Assembly: GCA_947652115.1 (NCBI GenBank)
Contig: OX393569.1
Coordinates: forward strand, 9,918,274 to 9,982,273
Source of the DNA: Blastomussa wellsi
Lineage: Eukaryota > Cnidaria > Anthozoa > Scleractinia > Plerogyridae
DNA: 64,000 nucleotides
Direction of reading: 5' to 3'
Below, piece after piece: positions 25,901 through 35,756 of this stretch. The notes under the pieces were generated by a model. It did not search any database. It was not told the DNA's origin and worked only from the letters and a program-made list of their open reading frames with translations. A program made the position numbers and the translations under genes. Position 1 is the stretch's first letter. Every line of letters begins with the position of its first letter.

Positions 25901-28535
25901 TATAATATTACAAAGGACAACCAAGTAAAACGGAGCAGTTTTACTCTCAAACTCTACATGATTACAACTGACAGCGAGAGCTAACAGAATATTTAATAAG
26001 CTCAAATACTGGCAGGTCCCTAGAGAACGTGACTTGCGTAACTTATGCTAATAACACATCTATTATAACAGGTCATTCCAAACATCAAAACATCATCCCC
26101 AGTCCTCTTTCCTTTTAACATCGGGGGAATTCGGGTGAAGTACCATAATTTAGACAAACTTTCTTTTCTTGCATAATTTGCTTCAGGTTTACATGTTTTT
26201 AAAGATTGTGTCAGTTTCGGCTGGACTATTTCAAATTTTTCAGTGAGGTGGGATTAATTGATCCATAGGCATGAGATCGGTGGCTTAAGACTTGTGCATA
26301 ATGCATGAGTATTAGTAGACCTTATAACCTTATAGTTTGGGCACACTATGAAGCCAAGCTGATAACCCACAAAACAAACCTACCTGACTGTGCCTTGAGA
26401 GCAGAGATGATAACCTGTTCTTTAGAGGCATTGCTTTCTTGATTCTGTTGAATAACGATTTTAATGACAAGATTTATTTACACAAACTCAGAGGCAGACA
26501 CTGCCAAACCTTATAAAATATTATCTATACATTTATATTCTGAAGAACCTCTATTTACTGTGCTGCCACTTGCCAAGGCTGAACTCTAAGAAAAAATCAG
26601 GTCAGAGCAATTTGGGTTTCCAACCTTATGGGCCAGCAAATTCGGCAGTAAAGGTTGATAGCCCAAAACCTCCAGAATTCATAAATTAAATTACAGTACT
26701 GTAATGAATTTCAAATCATTTAAAATCAATAAACCACAACTGATTAATATTTTAATGCGAGAATGCATTGTCATGTCTAAAGTATATTTAATCATGACAT
26801 TTACAGATATCAAAAATAAAGCATAACAACTGAGGAGAGTTTGCTGACCAAAAATTTGGAAATGAATTGATATCTCTTTAACTTTGATAGTATGTATCAT
26901 TTAAAGCATTTTGAAGGAGACAGCTGGCAGGTATACCATGAAAGCACTAGCAATGATATAATGATAATACATGTATTACTATCAATATATGCGGCCAAAT
27001 TGCAATCCGGCCTCGTCAAAACACACGCTGTGCGGGTCGCAATGGCCCTGAAGCTGATTGGTTCATGCAATGAATTTAAACCAATCAGATTACGTTCAGA
27101 CCGTTTGAAGTGGGAAAACCATCAAGGGAACAACAAGCTTTGAAGTTCAATTTCACACAAAACAAATAGTTTTCAGAGAAAAAAAATCAGTCTATTTGTT
27201 ATAAATGAGAAGAATGCAGACAAAAAATTCAGATTTAGACTTGAAGATAGGCTAGAAGCCAAAGCCTAATCCAGAAGAAACAAAGAAAGCAAGTTCTTGT
27301 CGTCTTTACAAGGAGCGAGCTTGATTCCTACAGTCGAGCAAAATTAGCTTGGCTGAAGTACCACAGGAATTTTACACCGAAGATCAACTGGAAATTGTAA
27401 GTTCGTTAAATATTATGATTATCTATGAGTTCTTAATGTTGGGCCCGGAAAGGTACCAAGACCACAGACATAACACAACATGCTTTAATACGATCGATTA
27501 GTACCGCCCCGCACAAACAACTCTCACAGGCCACTCTCACACATCTCTACCGCAGGTCAGCGGTCAGTTCGAACTTCATGTTACTACACTTAACTCATTG
27601 GCGATTATTTTCAGAGATATTGTAGATATATCGGCAAAGTTCTGCACCTGTTCAGAACATATTGATCCGGCTTTTACAGTCATAACACTTTCAGCGCAAA
27701 GTAAGTTCTTACTTGTATTCTTGAAAACATTATTAAATTTGTTAGTCATCAGGATGTTATTTGGCCTTGTATATTGATAATAATGACAATAACATGACTA
27801 ATTGTGGCCCAATCATTTGTGGCCCAATGACACTACAAGGGTGTGAATAAACAATATTACCGATAGAAGTCATGTTAATCCCTTATTATATACTGTTTTA
27901 GTAGTTTGATCACCATAATGCCAACCACAATTGTGGGAGCCAGTAGAATGGCATGCTTAATGTTGATGCCTTCTCAGATAACAGACTTCTCAATTGTCAA
28001 ACGAAAATTCAATTTGAGTGCTTGAGCTCAAATCAAGCAACAGTCCAAGATGGCAGTCCAATAAGCTAGTTATGCACCAGTCATTTGAAACCCCTGCACC
28101 CCCCCCCCCCTCCCCATTGGGGGATACCTGGGGCAAACTGGGGGTTTTCACCTCGTTTTAGTCAGGGAATGCACCTTTTTTCACGGCTTTGCTATACAAT
28201 GTGGGGACTGAGTGGGGATTTGGCAGGGATTTCACTTGTGGTTCGCGATCTATTTTAGAAGACTGGGTTCAAAACATGGAGGCTGAATAACTGATGAAGA
28301 GAGTATGTTTGCCTAAACAATGAAAATGAAGAGGAAGGGAAAAATAAGTAACCTTTGACTTCAGTGGTAATCGATTAAATGAATTGTACTTGACGTTTAG
28401 AGGGCGGGGGAGTTCACTCTGAAATTGTTTCCTGCATTGGCAAGGTAGGGCTTTCACTGCATTTCACTGACAGTAAAAGTGAATGCCCCGGGTATCCCCA
28501 ATGGGGGTGGCAGAGGTTTCACATGACTGGTGCAT

Positions 28536-28570
<35 letters not shown>

Positions 28571-31500
28571 GCTAAATTTTGTCTCGTGCTGCGCCAATCG
28601 TGATCACATGAATTAAAAATTCTGCCACATGGACACTGTTTATTTATCGGAAAGCCAACAGAAAGCTTCGTGATTTTAGGATACTCTCTGCTGCATTAAA
28701 ACAGTATGAAATTCATTAAAATTAAACAAAACCTGCCTTTCTTTCATGCTGAATACATCTCACGAGTCTTGCGAATCTGTTGGCTTGATAAAGTCATTAT
28801 TGTTCATGCAAATTCTGGAAAATTGATGTTTACATGGCCATGAAGCGACCGTTAAAATCACGGCATTGCTGGCAGGATGCTTGCAAACACAAACTATGTG
28901 ACAATTTTTTTCAGATCACATGTTAACAATCGAACTGCTTCGACTTCAAATTTCTAACTGCTGTTTTAGTGATTTTGATAGTAAGCAAAAAAGGATAAAC
29001 TCCATATTAATCTGCACATTTCACACCTGTAACTTTAGTCAAGAACCCACATACCGTGTCTTCCTTCTTTGTATTGTTCCCATCATTTGATGACATATAC
29101 TTTTTGTAGTGTCTTATTCCACCAAGATGGGAAAGCAAGTGTCTGGTTGTGAGGGTCACAGGACTCCCATTGAAGGACTTTTCAGGAAATGAAGCTACAT
29201 ATTTTTGGATTGGGACATCAAGGTCTAACTTCCCATCTTCCCATAGCTTGGCTGACGAAAAAAGTAGAGAAAACTTTTAATGTCAAGTATGACCAAGGAT
29301 AGATCAATCAACAAAGACAGTTTGTCCTATCCATAGAATTGAGTACATGTAGTTTAATGTATAAAGTACTTTTTGTTTTTTTCTTTTCCTGCAGCGACGT
29401 ATTATTTTACCTATCTGTGGACAACTATGAAATTAATCACCAATGGGTCCTTCAGGCTTTTAAGATTTACTTAAATTTCTTTGCATATAATACATACTGC
29501 ATTTACAGTGTCACAGCATTTTAATAGCTAAACATTAATTGTCCTTGATGGATATTGAAGCAAAAATAGATGTGCATGGACATGTAGTTTGATTTCACGT
29601 TAAAATCATTTCAGACTAGTTTGATTCATATTAATATTTAAAGTGAAACCAAAAAAACTGTGAACACCAAAAATTATTTCTGGAATGTTTATCAAATCAC
29701 GATCAATCAGATGCAAGATGAAACCGCAATATGCAACTGCAGCAAACTGCAAGTTACTTAGAGTAATTAGCTAAAAGGTTCGATTAGTTAGGAAGCAACA
29801 TGTTGGCTTTTTCTTTCATAATTTTACCGTCAACGCAATACTGAAATTGTTATAAAATATTGTTCTTTTTGAGAGCTTACATGTATGCATGAGCAGAGAA
29901 ATAATAATGAACGGCATTTCACTGAATAAACACGATCAGACACAGTCAGACAGTACGTCTGAGTACCTACACAAATTATAATTGAATGCAGCATCTCTTT
30001 TTGGTAAAATATTGGTCACAACTATTCTCTGTTTATGCATAAGCTCAGAAATACATGTAGAACAATAATGACAATTTCAGTATTTTCTAATGGTATTATC
30101 ATGGAAGGAAAAGACAACTTGTTGTTTTGTAACTAATCCAAACCTTTGCGGTTACGTCTTGCAGCTGATTGATTCACGATTTTCTGGGTTTCACTGTAAT
30201 TTGCTCTAGATTTATTACAGAACCATAGTCCTTAAACAAAGAATACTACAAATCAAATTACTGGTAGTCTAAATCACTTTGTCCTGGAATTCATTTCAAA
30301 CTACACTGTACAAGAGTATACAGGTATTGCCAGCAGTGCTATTTATTTACTCTGACTTGTTGACTGTCTAACCGACTGACTGACTGACTGACTGATCATT
30401 TCTTCTACAAAGTGTCAGCCAGCCAGTCAATTTAAGAAATACATCCAAGAACATCACCCACCTGCAGCTGTTGCTGTGAGAGGTTTACTGATGCTTGCAA
30501 TCCTCATAACAGTTTTTTCAGAACACAATACTCTATTCTCTATGTCTGCAAAGCCAAATCCTTCACTCCATACAGTTTTTCCATCAATGCTCACAGCCAC
30601 ACAAACTCCAGGAGAGCCTGTCTCTTCTTTCATACACCTAATGATGGATTGTGATTCCTTGATCGCAGATTGCAAAGTCCAAGATGAGCAATGATTTTTG
30701 TTTGTTTTGTCATTACTCTGTTGCAAATTATAGCTAAGGATATTTTAAGTATTCAGATCTCAGTTGTTTTATTAAGAAACTACTACATGTACAGTACATT
30801 AATTTGTAGGAGGCGTGGTGGCCTAATGGTTAGTGTGCTGGACTCCAAATTGGACAGTCTGCGTTCAAGTCCTGGCCGGGGCACTGTGTTGTGTTCTTGA
30901 GCAAGACACTACTCTCACAGTGCCTCTCTCCACCCAGGTGTATAAATGGGTATCAGAGAACTACATTTTTGTAATGCTGGGGGGTAACCCTGCGATGGAC
31001 TAGCATCTTATCCAGGGGAAAGAAGAAATATTCCTAGCCACTTAATACTACTAACAGAAACCAGGATATAATACTACTGCCAGATTTACAACATTTATTT
31101 CCATGTTCACTCAGGTTTCAACACCTGGTCAGCTGAGTCACTAGCCACCAGGCTAAATGAATGATGAATTTCTTGGCAGCCCTCCCTCCTCTTCAAAAAT
31201 CTGGTCTCATGTATCCTATATTAATATCAAATATTAGTGGGCCAAATGAATCTGTGAACTGTGTGGCCAGCACAGTTTGGTAAGGTTGTAAATTTAAAAT
31301 AAAAATGTATCATCATGTCAACATAATTATTTTATTAGTTAGCAAATATTTCAGGAGTAGCCTTCTCTAGTGGCAGAGTTGAATTGCCACTCCATGTACA
31401 GTGTACAGAGATTCCAACCCTTTGAGATAGAAAAATGGGAGGTTTCCGAAGCCGCGAGTGCCAAAGGCGTGAACCACTAGGGATAGCTGGGGCATTCTCC

Positions 31501-34500
31501 CACAGGAAAATGAAAATATAGGCCTCTAAGATGCCATTTCTTGCATTTTGAGATCACATTCAATGGAAAATTGTCTTGGATAAACCATGAACAAATGCAA
31601 ACCACACACGAAGTTGAGGTAATCCAGTGCATTACAGCACCCAAAAAAACCACAGAGTTCATACTTGGATGCCCCAAACACAATAGAAGCCTGAGATACC
31701 ACAGAAAAACAGCAAAGATCGGGTCAAAAAGACTAGCGAAGCAAGGAAAACATTATTATCTTTGGCGTGTACAGTGGAAATGGAAATAAAATATTGTTGT
31801 TGCACAGAAAACCGAAAGTTACAAAAGAAACAGGAGAATATTAAGCAAAAACAAGAGGCTGGAAACGATTGCTGAAAAAGGGAGGTTTCTGGCCAAAGCG
31901 GGAGGTTTGGAATCTCTGCACATACTGTATTTTCTCAATAAAGTGCCAGACCCTGAACAGGGTTTTCAGTTAGGGCCAGCAGCCGGTGAAACTTGCCCAC
32001 TACGTCACATGACTTTGATTGAGAACTTGTATCAAAATTTTACGAATAGCGTGAGAAACCTTAAGTTTTAGATTGGCCAAGATTTGTTCATAAAACACAC
32101 AGAATAAAACTTGCCTGAATTCTAATTAATTTTAGCATTGATTCCTGTTTCTTTGTTCTTTGATCATTTGTTCATTTAAATGCTTGTGCCAAGCATCCTG
32201 GCATTTACTCAAACTTCTGGCTGAAAGCTGCACAATGAGTCACAAATTTCCACGTGCTCTGCAAATAAGTCATGATCATGTATTTTTTGTACAAGTTCAG
32301 GATGCAGTCTGCTTCAAAGAGGCACAGGACGTTGTTAGAGGCTTTCAACCCTCACAAAAGTGACAATGAAAAGAGCAACTTCTCGTTGTTCCTCATAAAA
32401 CGTCTCTTAGTTGACACAGAAGTCAGGGATAGTGCCGTTCTACGTGAATGTAGGCTGCCTATTTCAAGAGGGAGTCTAAAATTTGTAGCCGAATTAAACG
32501 TTAGAGAAGAGAAATCTTTCAATTGGAAAATTTTCCCATATGAGGGCTGTACGCCTTTACCTAACAAGGCTGGAAAAAACGGTACGGCCCCGCAACTGCC
32601 ATGAGATGCAATTTGAGCCATGATTCTACAATGTTGAATTCAAAATGTGATAGTAAAGATCACCTCACTATCTAGAAACTAATATAATATTATTTTACAA
32701 GTGCTAAAATTAGCTAAAAATAAAAAAAGAAACATTTTGAAACTCGATAAATCATGAAGAAGTCGTACTTTAGCCGTCACTTTCACTTTCTTTGTTAAGT
32801 TCTGCTAAATGCAATGATGTATGAGGTGTCTGGATTGAAATCCCCTACAAACGAAGAAGAAAAACCTGAAGACTTGGCTGTACTTTTCACAGAGGTTTGA
32901 ATATTTTGCACATACTGGGATGCTCACACGCACTTCACCAGCTTTCCAGCAAATCTACGGGCTGCCCCTTGGCTTTTCAAAATGCGCGCAAAATCTGTGC
33001 GAGAAAATCATAAAAAATCGTGATGATATGATAAATGTTTATGCACCAGTCATTTGAAACCCCCGCCCCCCAATTGGGTGAAACATGGGGCAAACATGGG
33101 AAAACATGGGACATGGGGTTTTCACCTCAGTTTCACTCAACTTAGGTTCCCCTGATGAGGAAGGTACAGTACCGCTCAAATGTAAGTTACCACCTCTCGC
33201 CTCGTTTCTCGCGAGACGAGTCTCGTTTCTCGCGATAGGAGTCTCGTTTCCTGCGATACGAGTCTCATTTCTCGCGAGAAGGTTCTCGTTTCTCTCGAGA
33301 ATCACTGAAGCGTTTAGTATGGAATATATTACTCGCAAGAAAGCGGCTTCCATGAAAAAGATTTTTGTTTGCAGTCCACAACCGACCGGCGACGCGATCT
33401 TAAAAGATACACTGTATGGTTGTTTTTGAGATTTTTGACACTTCACAGCAGTTGCCGGTGGGCTTGATTACACTAAAATAGACCGAATTTGAAGAAACAA
33501 TGTTTAATGTCTTTAATTTAGGTGCTTTTCGATGCGTCATTCACATTCATTAAATTTTTGACAGGGGAAAGTTTTGCTCTCGGCACACATCGGCGAGACA
33601 ATTAAAACGGATCTTTCAATTTCACAGCATACCGGCGAGCTTCAAAAACTCGAGAGAATCTACGACGAGGAAATTTTGTTTAGTAAGTTCAAAGATTTAG
33701 TCTGTGTCGAAAGATTGCTGATTTGTTCACAATGTTCGGTTTGCAATAAACCTTTCAGTTTACATTTGAGCTGATAGACAGTGCACTGAATATTGGCTTG
33801 TTTACATGCAAGCGATTGAATCGAAACTCGACGCGCCGCTAAACTTTATTGTTCTCTGAAAACGTGAATGAAAGCAATTCCAAAAATCGAAAATAGAGAC
33901 ACGGGAAAAGTGCTTACACAAAACTGCACAGGATCTTTTTACTTCACGACAGACAGCGCATTGAATTTGCATGTTGGCATGTTTGCGTGCAAGTGAACTC
34001 AAGAAAACTCGAATCGAAACTTGTCGTGTTGTTAGAATTTATCTTAAATGCAAAACATGAGTGAAAAGCATTGTCAATAATCTCAAATTAATACACCAGT
34101 TAAGGTACCTGCGGAAAAGTTTACACTTTTTTCAGTTCATTTATACCAGCGTGGTGAATTTGCATATCGTGTGCCCGAAATATTGGCCGCAAGCTTCTGT
34201 ATCGAAACTTGCGTCGCTAGAATTTGGCCCAGTTTGAAACGATCAATCACAAGGAGTCACCAAAAAATGCAAGCGACCGCACGAGGTTGAAATCCCAAGG
34301 TTTTACGAACAACTTTCAAGACTCCAGCAACGTACGTACGTGTAGACGCAAGTAAATAAAACTTGTGACAGGCCAATGCGTCACGCTTTTATCATGCTTT
34401 CTTGACCTTTGCTCGCTTTCTCCTGAATGTGAGAATCTTGTCTACATTTAATATATTTGAAAGAAAAATATACTTGGGGGATTTCTGCATATTTTTTGTT

Positions 34501-35567
34501 TCCTTCAACTTTTCCACACCCATTGAATAATGCAAAAATGAAAATAAAAGAAGTTGAAATTAACGAGTTCTTTTCCGGGAATTTGCCGGGCCAGAATGCA
34601 CGTGTTCGACGTGCTGTGTTTCCAGACTTTCCCTTCCGCCGAAATTGGAATTGACCAAAGAAATTTACTTTTCATCTGATGAAAGTAACAACTGTTTTAA
34701 AACACAGAAGCAGTTTATTTTGTTTCTCCAAAAAAAGGTCAAGTGGTACTTGCAGTGCACTCGCGAGAAACGAGAAATTTCTCGAGATACAGTTCTCGTT
34801 TCCTGCAATACGAGTCTCATTTCTCGCGATACGAGTCTCGTTTCTCGCGATACGAGTCGCGTCTCTCGCAAGACGGTGGTAACTTACATTTGAGCGGTAC
34901 TGTATGTTTGCCTAAACAGTTGTCTGCTTTGGGTGCAGTATTGATAAAAGTGAGTTTTCATTCTATTTTTTTCAATAGACTGCAAAAAAGGAAACTTAGA
35001 GGAAGGGAAACAAATAGGTAACCTTAACTTCAGTGCTATGAAAAAATCCAGTGAAAGCTCTAGAGGGCGGGGGAGTTCACTCTGATTTTTTCCCCGCAAG
35101 GTGGGGCTTTCACTGCATTTCACTGACAGTAAAAGTGAATGCCCCGGGTATCCCCCAATGGGGGTGGCGGGGGTTTCACATGACTGGTGCATTATTGACT
35201 GACTCAGTCAATAAGTACATAGAATTTAACCACGCATAAGAGGCCCTGTATTCTGTAATTTAGACGTTGTTTATCAACGTCGGGACACCTTGCAGTGAAA
35301 GGATACAGATACTGAGTGTGGAGAACAATTTTCCTTTTCATCGCATTCTCTTTCAACACTTGTGGCCGCAACTCTCTTCTTCTGCTTCTTTCCATATAAA
35401 ATTCCCGAAAATCCCACAAATCCAGCAAGTCCAAATCCAAGTAAAAAGGCAGTGTTGGATCGTTTCTCCCTAGCTGAAGTAAGTGTCGATTGACAGTTAG
35501 TAAACTGATCCAAGTGCTTCAGTTTTCTTAAGACTCCTCGGCCCGGTTTCGCAAATGTCGCCGCCAT
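13828..35567 (-). CDS. LACTB: LACTB, mitochondrial serine beta-lactamase-like protein (9 exons, complete)
   Basis: Spliced on the minus strand: 35567-35289, 30717-30462, 29251-29055, 26444-26384, 21493-21426, 19614-19382, 17186-17011, 16380-16207, 13991-13828. The total is 1608 nt, 535 residues; human LACTB is about 547. All junctions are GT-AG and in phase. Residues 1-40 are basic (mitochondrial presequence-like), followed by a hydrophobic segment at 40-59. The penicillin-binding-protein/class C-like domain follows: catalytic S168-x-x-K171 (SISK), Tyr315 in the YTTYGW segment (equivalent of the YxN Tyr), and H480-T-G in the KTG position. In vertebrates LACTB is an intermembrane-space, filament-forming protease that affects lipid metabolism. 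The linker after residue 228, long and charged in mammals, is short here. A gypsy element lies in intron 4. The gene is head-to-head with the BLTP2-like gene and convergent with the dioxygenase. Confidence 0.95.
14401..15170 (+). repeat. SINE copy 2, split by a nested insertion
   Basis: The SINE head is at 14401-14522 (GGGAGGCACAGTGCCCTAATG) and its body resumes at about 15000-15170 (TATAAATGGGTACC, GGACTAGCATCCCATC). The intervening piece carries an inverted pair TTCACCACTAAATTTTCT (14669) and its complement (14962), consistent with insertion of another element. Confidence 0.75.
15387..15430 (+). repeat. SINE head fragment
   Basis: GGGAGGAACATTGGCCTAAT followed by GGTCAGTGTGCTGGACTCTGG matches the tRNA-related head of the same SINE; the rest is missing. 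Confidence 0.7.
15525..16075. repeat. Element with ATCGAT/ATTGATATCAAT-rich ends
   Basis: Both ends (about 15525-15660 and 15925-16075) are dense in overlapping ATCGATAACAATCGAT-type words arranged as diverged inverted repeats. Probably a MITE downstream of LACTB exon 8, in intron 8. Confidence 0.5.
16207..16380 (-). CDS. LACTB: LACTB exon 8
   Basis: Acceptor ATCAG|GA, donor CTG|GTAAGT. Encodes GYLPGFLRPETVTDLW, YGMGWAVIPEKQEFG and ends in VLHTG, the KTG-equivalent box split across the intron. Confidence 0.95.
17011..17186 (-). CDS. LACTB: LACTB exon 7
   Basis: Acceptor GACAG|ATT, donor CAG|GTTGGT. Encodes INAPYVDNSLKWGGGGF and MSTVEDLVQFGNSLLY, the conserved glycine-rich loop region. Confidence 0.95.
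17237..17866. mobile_element. 630-bp TTAA-flanked MITE with internal duplication (LACTB intron 6)
   Basis: Ends are TTAAGACGGAATCCAT and its exact complement. Inside, a block of about 120 bp beginning TTACACCTTATTGCAA occurs twice in direct orientation (about 17301-17420 and 17508-17630). Confidence 0.82.
18122..18540. repeat. Inverted-repeat element (LACTB intron 6)
   Basis: ATGAAAATCACC...AATTTTCATATCACT at the right end (18491-18540, read inverted) matches 18125-18172. The inner CCCACTTT/AAAGTGGG words also pair. Non-coding MITE-like element of about 420 bp. Confidence 0.65.
19382..19614 (-). CDS. LACTB: LACTB exon 6 (active-site Tyr)
   Basis: Acceptor CTCCCAG|GAT, donor AAG|GTAATG. Encodes MFKDDPLLSIPGTSYLY, then TTYGWTLLSAVVE with Tyr315, and the IIHNRAR end; close to vertebrate LACTB. 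Confidence 0.95.
20036..20919. mobile_element. 880-bp TTAA-flanked element (LACTB intron 5)
   Basis: The left end is TTAAGGTATCAGTATACCTC; the right end is the inverse of TTAAGGTACAGGTATCAGTA. The TIRs share GGTATCAGTATAC but differ by a small shift. No ORF of note. Confidence 0.6.
21426..21493 (-). CDS. LACTB: LACTB exon 5
   Basis: 68-nt exon, acceptor TTTGCAG|GA, donor AAG|GTTGGG, phase 1 to 0. Ends SCEEFYVK, which joins exon 6 (DHYNTVTEAI) to recreate the family segment before FKDDPL. Confidence 0.8.
21574..21705 (-). repeat. LINE 3' end with (TTACC)n tail, minus strand (LACTB intron 4)
   Basis: Read on the minus strand, a short 3' UTR ending AAAGTCCTGAAGGAAATAAA runs into TTACCTTACCTTACCTTACC. 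Such pentamer tails are typical of CR1/L2-like non-LTR elements. Compare the element at 62.9-63.65 kb. Confidence 0.6.
22002..22177 (-). repeat. gypsy-1 3' LTR
   Basis: 176 bp, TG...CA ends, near-identical to 25901-26070. The PPT is at 22178-22188 (read on the minus strand). Confidence 0.92.
22308..23447 (-). pseudogene. gypsy-1 integrase (pol C-terminus)
   Basis: Contains the zinc-binding tail, the integrase core with D (VAADLFEV), D (VSDNGSQF) and E (GNGKAES), and a GPY/F-like C-terminal module (RGDTVRLKPFQLGKREWEKG). It is separated from the upstream RT frame only by an in-frame TAA at 23459-23457 (RRIHN-stop-HLGVNGC), a nonsense mutation within one former polyprotein. Confidence 0.92.
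23457..24926 (-). pseudogene. gypsy-1 reverse transcriptase and RNase H
   Basis: RT fingers/palm with LPFGL and the catalytic IADDVLIYG, a tether, and RNase H ([30 protein letters not shown]). Ends at the TAA noted under the integrase. Its start is out of frame with the upstream piece at 24895-25134, so a frameshift lies near 24930. Confidence 0.92.
24895..25134 (-). pseudogene. gypsy-1 RT N-terminal piece
   Basis: Encodes YKDVFDEGLGKLPG and VILPARKVPISVKEKFKRI, the segment that precedes the RT palm in gypsy pol. It shifts frame before the APVDQPTEW motif. Confidence 0.85.
25222..25629 (-). pseudogene. gypsy-1 gag (capsid part)
   Basis: Carries the retrotransposon gag signature YERYCFNKHDKLPTESV and LIRDRIVLGIKDEQTTKKLL. 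After this the frame is lost, and the expected zinc knuckle and protease are not found before the RT; they appear deleted. Confidence 0.85.
25626..25841 (-). pseudogene. gypsy-1 gag N-terminus
   Basis: Begins MGDENAGGSADAVAQPF and contains GEVAENWKLWKEKYNNYF, the typical gag start. Frameshifted from the capsid piece at about 25630. Confidence 0.8.
25901..26070 (-). repeat. gypsy-1 5' LTR
   Basis: 170 bp copy; the inner terminal dinucleotide has changed (TATAATATT versus TGTAATATT). The PBS TGGTGGCAGCGG lies at 25900-25889. Confidence 0.9.
26384..26444 (-). CDS. LACTB: LACTB exon 4 (linker)
   Basis: 61-nt exon, acceptor CAACAG|AAT, donor CAG|GTAGGT, phase 0 to 1. Low-conservation linker (NQESNASKEQ...). 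Accepted because the phase exactly bridges exons 3 and 5 and both splice signals are strong. Confidence 0.75.
26450..28070. other. LACTB intron 3, no supported coding exon
   Basis: AT-rich; no splice-flanked frame resembles the LACTB linker or another protein. Next to the gypsy target is a repeat related to 61200-61400 (inverted), with TTTTTCAGTGAGGTG and GATCCATAGGCATGAG words in common. Confidence 0.5.
28072..28535. mobile_element. MITE family 'ATGCACCAG', intact copy (LACTB intron 3)
   Basis: Ends are ATGCACCAGTCATTTGAAAC and, inverted at the right, ATGCACCAGTCATGTGAAAC, each next to a C- or G-rich run. TA flanks are possible. No coding capacity. Serves as the empty-site reference for the nested copy at 33041-35193. 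Confidence 0.85.
29055..29251 (-). CDS. LACTB: LACTB exon 3
   Basis: Acceptor CAG|CC, donor ACG|GTATGT. Encodes AKLWEDGKLDLDVPIQKY and a TTRHLLSHLGGIRHY motif typical of the family, then a short charged tail in place of the long mammalian linker. Confidence 0.95.
30373..30395. repeat. (GACT)n microsatellite
   Basis: Five to six GACT units just downstream (minus-strand sense) of LACTB exon 2. Confidence 0.8.
30462..30717 (-). CDS. LACTB: LACTB exon 2 (catalytic SxxK)
   Basis: Acceptor CAACAG|AGT, donor CAG|GTGGGT. Encodes GSPGVCVAVSIDGK, WSEGFGFADIENRV and MRIASISKPLT with the nucleophile Ser168 and Lys171. This is the most conserved block with vertebrate LACTB. Confidence 0.95.
30808..31072 (+). 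repeat. tRNA-derived SINE copy 3 (LACTB intron 1)
   Basis: Head GGAGGCGTGGTGGCCTAATG, box B-like GTTCAAGTCC, body CACCCAGGTGTATAAATGGG and GGACTAGCATCTTATCCAG. Antisense to LACTB. Confidence 0.87.
31400..31925. repeat. Inverted-repeat element (LACTB intron 1)
   Basis: CAGAGATTCCAACC...GGGAGGTTTC at the left is mirrored by GGGAGGTTTGGAATCTCTG at the right. The interior is non-coding. Confidence 0.55.
31985..32350 (+). repeat. Dispersed repeat, copies at 39615-40060 and 44160-44300
   Basis: Shared words include TTTGATCATTTGTTC, GCTGCACAATG, CACAAATTTCCA and CAAGTTCAGGATGC, then AAAGAGGCA and GTTAGAGG. Class unknown; it seems to be a low-copy non-coding element. Confidence 0.7.
33186..33300. 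repeat. 21-bp minisatellite, about 5 units
   Basis: Units vary around CGAGTCTCGTTTCTCGCGATA. In translation this gives repeated NETRIAR-like heptads, an artefact of the 21-bp period. The same array occurs at about 34760-34870 and inverted at about 36655-36730. Confidence 0.85.
34760..34870. repeat. 21-bp minisatellite, right end of TIR element
   Basis: Five degenerate units of the same 21-bp motif, in the same orientation as the left array, ending at the right TIR. Confidence 0.85.
35289..35567 (-). CDS. LACTB: LACTB exon 1 (targeting peptide and membrane segment)
   Basis: ATG at 35567-35565 (MAATFAKPGRG), 93 codons, donor AAG|GTGTCC, phase 0. A basic N-terminus is followed by a Gly/Phe-rich hydrophobic stretch (residues 40-59) and a charged linker. 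Assigned to LACTB from phase match, position and the expected presequence plus membrane segment; the sequence itself is not strongly conserved. Confidence 0.8.
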
Positions 35568-35756
35568 ATTGGAAGTAAACAACTACGAACACAGAAAGGA
35601 CTGGAGCCGAGATTGTTGCGCCGCCAGTCAATAAGCGGGAATTCGTTTTCAGAATGCACAATACTACATTGAGCATCAAAACAACATGGCGAAGGCGAAG
35701 GTTCTACGATCAAACAGATTAGCAAAGGAAATGCAGTTTACAAGCCACGCTTTACC
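35568..35756. promoter_or_regulatory. Putative bidirectional promoter/5' leaders of LACTB (-) and BLTP2-like gene (+)
   Basis: Only 189 bp separates the two divergent start codons. No clear TATA box is seen. Both transcripts must start within or close to this interval, so shared regulation is inferred from geometry alone. Confidence 0.65.

Larger units (their letters stand above)
22002..26070 (-). mobile_element. Ty3/gypsy LTR retrotransposon, 4.07 kb, defective, in LACTB intron 4
   Basis: Two LTRs (22002-22177 and 25901-26070) differ by a few substitutions and a 6-bp indel. Both are flanked by the 5-bp target duplication GGTCA (21997-22001 and 26071-26075). On the minus strand a polypurine tract AAAAGGGAGGG abuts the 3' LTR, and a primer-binding site TGGTGGCAGCGG follows the 5' LTR. 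Gag, RT, RNase H and integrase remnants are in the LACTB sense orientation. Internal loss of the nucleocapsid/protease region, frameshifts and a stop codon make it non-autonomous. Confidence 0.93.
33165..34904. mobile_element. 1.74-kb TIR element inserted at TA, nested in a MITE
   Basis: Perfect 30-bp TIRs start TACAGTACCGCTCAAATGTA. The insertion duplicated or used TA. Just inside each end lies a 21-bp minisatellite (CGAGTCTCGTTTCTCGCGATA-like), in the same orientation at both ends rather than inverted. No transposase frame. A truncated inverted copy lies at 36630-39290. Confidence 0.88.
33041..35193. mobile_element. MITE family 'ATGCACCAG', copy split by a nested transposon (LACTB intron 1)
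   Basis: The same termini as 28072-28535 occur at 33041 and 35193. The interior is interrupted by 33165-34904. Flanking pieces (GATGAGGAAGG and TGTTTGCCTAAAC) align with contiguous sequence in the intact copy. Confidence 0.88.

Noticed and set aside
33039..34893. Repetitive ARNETR-type frames as a repeat protein
   Set aside because: The heptads come from a 21-bp DNA minisatellite inside a TIR element; both strands and several frames are open for the same reason.
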